DNA from: Arachidicoccus sp. BS20
Lineage (GTDB): Bacteria > Bacteroidota > Bacteroidia > Chitinophagales > Chitinophagaceae
Direction: 5' to 3'
NCBI RefSeq assembly: GCF_001659705.1
Contig: NZ_CP015971.1
Location: 1,736,001 to 1,800,000, forward strand
Length of the DNA stretch: 64,000 bases
Below, piece by piece: positions 62,483 to 64,000 of this stretch. Every line of letters starts with the position of its first letter. Position 1 is the first letter of the stretch. Under the pieces are notes generated by a model. It did not search any database. It was not told the DNA's origin and worked only from the letters and a program-made list of their open reading frames with translations. The position numbers were made by a program, and so were the translations under genes.

Positions 62483-62814
62483 GACTTTAGATTTTGAATA
62501 AGTGTGTTTTTAAATTTGTTCATCATAGAATGGATGTCTTCTACGTTATAAAATATCACATTGCCGATGCGAGTAAAAGGTAATGTACGGTTGTCCCGCA
62601 ATGTTTGCAATGTACCGGGAGAGATGCCCAACAGTTTGCGTACTTCATAGCTTTTAAGCCATTGCTTACTGCTTGAACTTGCCTGCTCTTTATGGATGCT
62701 TTTTAAATCTTGTAACAGCTCGGCTTTAAAATCGACAAGGTCGCCGAGCGTAACCAATTGGTCTCTTCTTATCGGAGTGATTGCCGATAGCGGCTTTTGA
62801 TTTTTGTTGCTCAT
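62479..62814 (-). CDS. helix-turn-helix (excisionase/MerR-like) protein
   Basis: A 111-residue protein with a winged helix of the excisionase type: 'QWLKSYEVRKLLGISPGTLQ' followed by 'TLRDNRTLPFTRIGNVIFYN', then 'VEDIHSMMNKFKN'. In Bacteroidota mobile elements such proteins regulate excision or the downstream replication/mob operon. First gene of the leftward operon; its stop overlaps the next start (ATGA). Two short inverted repeats lie just upstream. Confidence 0.88.
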   Translation of the reverse strand: MSNKNQKPLSAITPIRRDQLVTLGDLVDFKAELLQDLKSIHKEQASSSSKQWLKSYEVRKLLGISPGTLQTLRDNRTLPFTRIGNVIFYNVEDIHSMMNKFKNTLIQNLKS

Positions 62815-62822
62815 GGTTTAAT

Positions 62823-62868
62823 TGTTTTGAACAACAAAAGTGTGTGAAGCAAAACACGGCGTTTCACA
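62823..62868. promoter_or_regulatory. inverted repeats upstream of the HTH gene
   Basis: TTGTT-ttga-AACAA (about 62823-62836) and TGTGAA-n14-TTCACA (62843-62868) lie 9-54 bp before the HTH start. Possible autoregulatory sites; no further support. Confidence 0.3.
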
Positions 62869-63009
62869 AGCAACTATATACTACTGTATTATTTTTTCGA
62901 AAATTGGTTCGTAATGAATCGCATTGACCTAAATTATATTCGGTTAATGAGAATATTATTTCATTGAATGCAATCTGATAAATTCTTTTTCAGGCAATTA
63001 CATCTTACA

Positions 63010-63046
63010 ACTAAATATATTAGTTTTATATACTAAAATAATTAGT
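63010..63046 (+). promoter_or_regulatory. two tandem 15-bp palindromic operators upstream of dinB
   Basis: ACTAAATATATTAGT (63010-63024) and ACTAAAATAATTAGT (63032-63046) are both ACTAA-N5-TTAGT. Their centres are 22 bp apart, about two helical turns, so two dimers would sit on the same DNA face. They end 31 bp before the dinB ATG. The pattern is that of a LexA/Xre-type SOS-like repressor site, but the repressor gene is not in the window. Confidence 0.6.
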
Positions 63047-63077
63047 AACATTGTGCTGCAAAATTCCAATCGTTTTT

Positions 63078-64000
63078 ATGGAACGTCAGATTATTCATTG
63101 CGACCTGGACACTTTTTTTGTTTCGGTAGAAAGGCTCTTGAACAAAGACCTGAACGGCAAACCCGTACTCGTTGGCGGCTTTTCCGACAGAGCCGTTGTC
63201 GCTTCCTGCTCTTACGAGGCAAGAAAGTTCGGCGTGCATTCCGCCATGCCCATGCGCTTGGCAAGACAGCTTTGCCCGCAGGCAATTGTCGTTCGCGGCG
63301 ACCATGACGAGTACAGCAGATTTTCCCGTATGGTAACAGAGATTATCGAAGAAAGAACGCCGGTTGTAGAGAAGGCAAGCATTGACGAACACTATTTGGA
63401 CATTACCGGCATGGATAAATTCTTCGGCTGTTGGAAATGGGCGCAGGAATTACGGCAAAAGATTATAAAAGAAACGCACCTGCCGATTTCATTTGGTTTA
63501 TCCGTCAATAAAACCGTTTCCAAAATTGCCACAGGCGAAGCCAAACCTTGTAACGAAAAACGGGTAGATACGGGAACGGAAAAACCATTCCTTGCGCCTT
63601 TGTCTATCCGTAAAATACCGATGGTTGGCGCAAAGACTTATACGCAGTTGCGGAACATGGGCATTTCTAAAATCCAAACCTTGCAGGAAATGAATGTGGA
63701 CACCATTCATAGAGTATTGGGAGAAAATGGCGTAACCATATGGCGCAAAGCCAATGGCATCGATAATTCATTGGTATTGCCTTATCACGAGCAAAAGAGC
63801 ATGAGTAAAGAAAATACATTTGAACGCGACACCATTGATATGGTTTTGTTGAAACGTGTGATTGCTAAAATGGTGGACGAACTATCTTTTGATTTACGGA
63901 AGGAAAATAAAGTAACAGGCTGCATTACGCTGAAAATTCGCTATTCCAATTTTGAAACTTTTACCAAGCAAATGAAAATAAGCTATACCTGTTCAGAAAA
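63078..64000 (+). CDS. dinB: Y-family DNA polymerase IV (3' truncated by window edge)
   Basis: The first 307 codons of a Y-family polymerase. 'MERQIIHCDLDTFFVSVE' carries the metal-binding Asp (9) and the steric-gate Phe pair. 'VEKASIDEHYLDITGMDKFF' gives the catalytic Asp103-Glu104 at the same position as E. coli DinB, and 'ISFGLSVNKTVSKIATGEAKPC' is the fingers/palm region. The little-finger domain begins at about residue 240. It carries out translesion synthesis. Tandem operators upstream suggest tight repression, probably by a DNA-damage-responsive regulator. It may belong to the mobile element, but the right boundary is not visible. Confidence 0.94.
   Translation, partial: MERQIIHCDLDTFFVSVERLLNKDLNGKPVLVGGFSDRAVVASCSYEARKFGVHSAMPMRLARQLCPQAIVVRGDHDEYSRFSRMVTEIIEERTPVVEKASIDEHYLDITGMDKFFGCWKWAQELRQKIIKETHLPISFGLSVNKTVSKIATGEAKPCNEKRVDTGTEKPFLAPLSIRKIPMVGAKTYTQLRNMGISKIQTLQEMNVDTIHRVLGENGVTIWRKANGIDNSLVLPYHEQKSMSKENTFERDTIDMVLLKRVIAKMVDELSFDLRKENKVTGCITLKIRYSNFETFTKQMKISYTCSE

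Overview
The window looks like a chromosome segment from a Bacteroidota bacterium, most likely of the Chitinophagaceae. This rests on protein types only (no 16S gene is present): an ExbB-ExbD-ExbD-TonB operon, a SusC/SusD polysaccharide locus, a membrane-spanning propeller/LuxR regulator, a GldG-type ABC auxiliary protein, and promoters of the TTTG-N19-TAnnTTTG type. Base composition is AT-rich.

Region by region. 1-16.3 kb is housekeeping and small operons: the end of a DUF3108 protein, a DCC/DoxX redox pair, a DUF1599 protein divergent from folP, a Crp-type regulator, an AhpD-like protein, an aldose epimerase, a HIT protein, ruvC, a TlpA-like thioredoxin, a secreted endonuclease/phosphatase-fold protein, queA, the N-terminal transketolase subunit, GAPDH, tRNA-Glu and a GH35 beta-galactosidase. 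Its intergenic gaps carry several families of palindromic repeats. 16.4-20.4 kb is rpoB as a stand-alone unit with its own consensus promoter and terminator; neither rplJ/rplL nor rpoC adjoins it. 20.4-27.7 kb holds an ATP-grasp-like protein, the TonB energising operon and a large zinc metalloprotease.

27.8-44.6 kb is a polysaccharide utilisation locus. It reads leftward as GH3, SusC, SusD, a PKD lipoprotein, an unrecognised 460-residue lipoprotein, GH16, GH30 and GH16, with a divergent Y_Y_Y/LuxR regulator. The enzyme set fits beta-1,3/1,6-glucan (laminarin or fungal wall glucan): GH16 endo-beta-1,3-glucanases, a GH30 beta-1,6-glucanase and a GH3 exo-beta-glucosidase, with uptake by SusCD powered by the TonB operon class seen upstream. 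A divergent clan GH-D-like enzyme follows at 44.7 kb.

46.9-53.9 kb carries a UvrD/PcrA helicase, a 56-residue Lmo0937-type membrane protein (preceded by a sigma-54-like box), two tandem MutS domain V proteins and a 5'-truncated GldG-family gene. The truncation coincides with an IS982-family element (53950-54925). Beyond the IS the chromosome changes character: 55-62.8 kb is a mobilisation/replication module in one orientation (HTH protein, small protein, RepA-like ATPase, GTTCC repeat array, unknown protein, toprim primase-like protein, hairpin-rich candidate oriT, MobA-like, relaxase, TraG/VirD4-type coupling protein). It is followed by a divergent Y-family polymerase gene (cut by the window edge) with two tandem 15-bp palindromic operators. 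No integrase lies in the window, so the element's ends are not defined.
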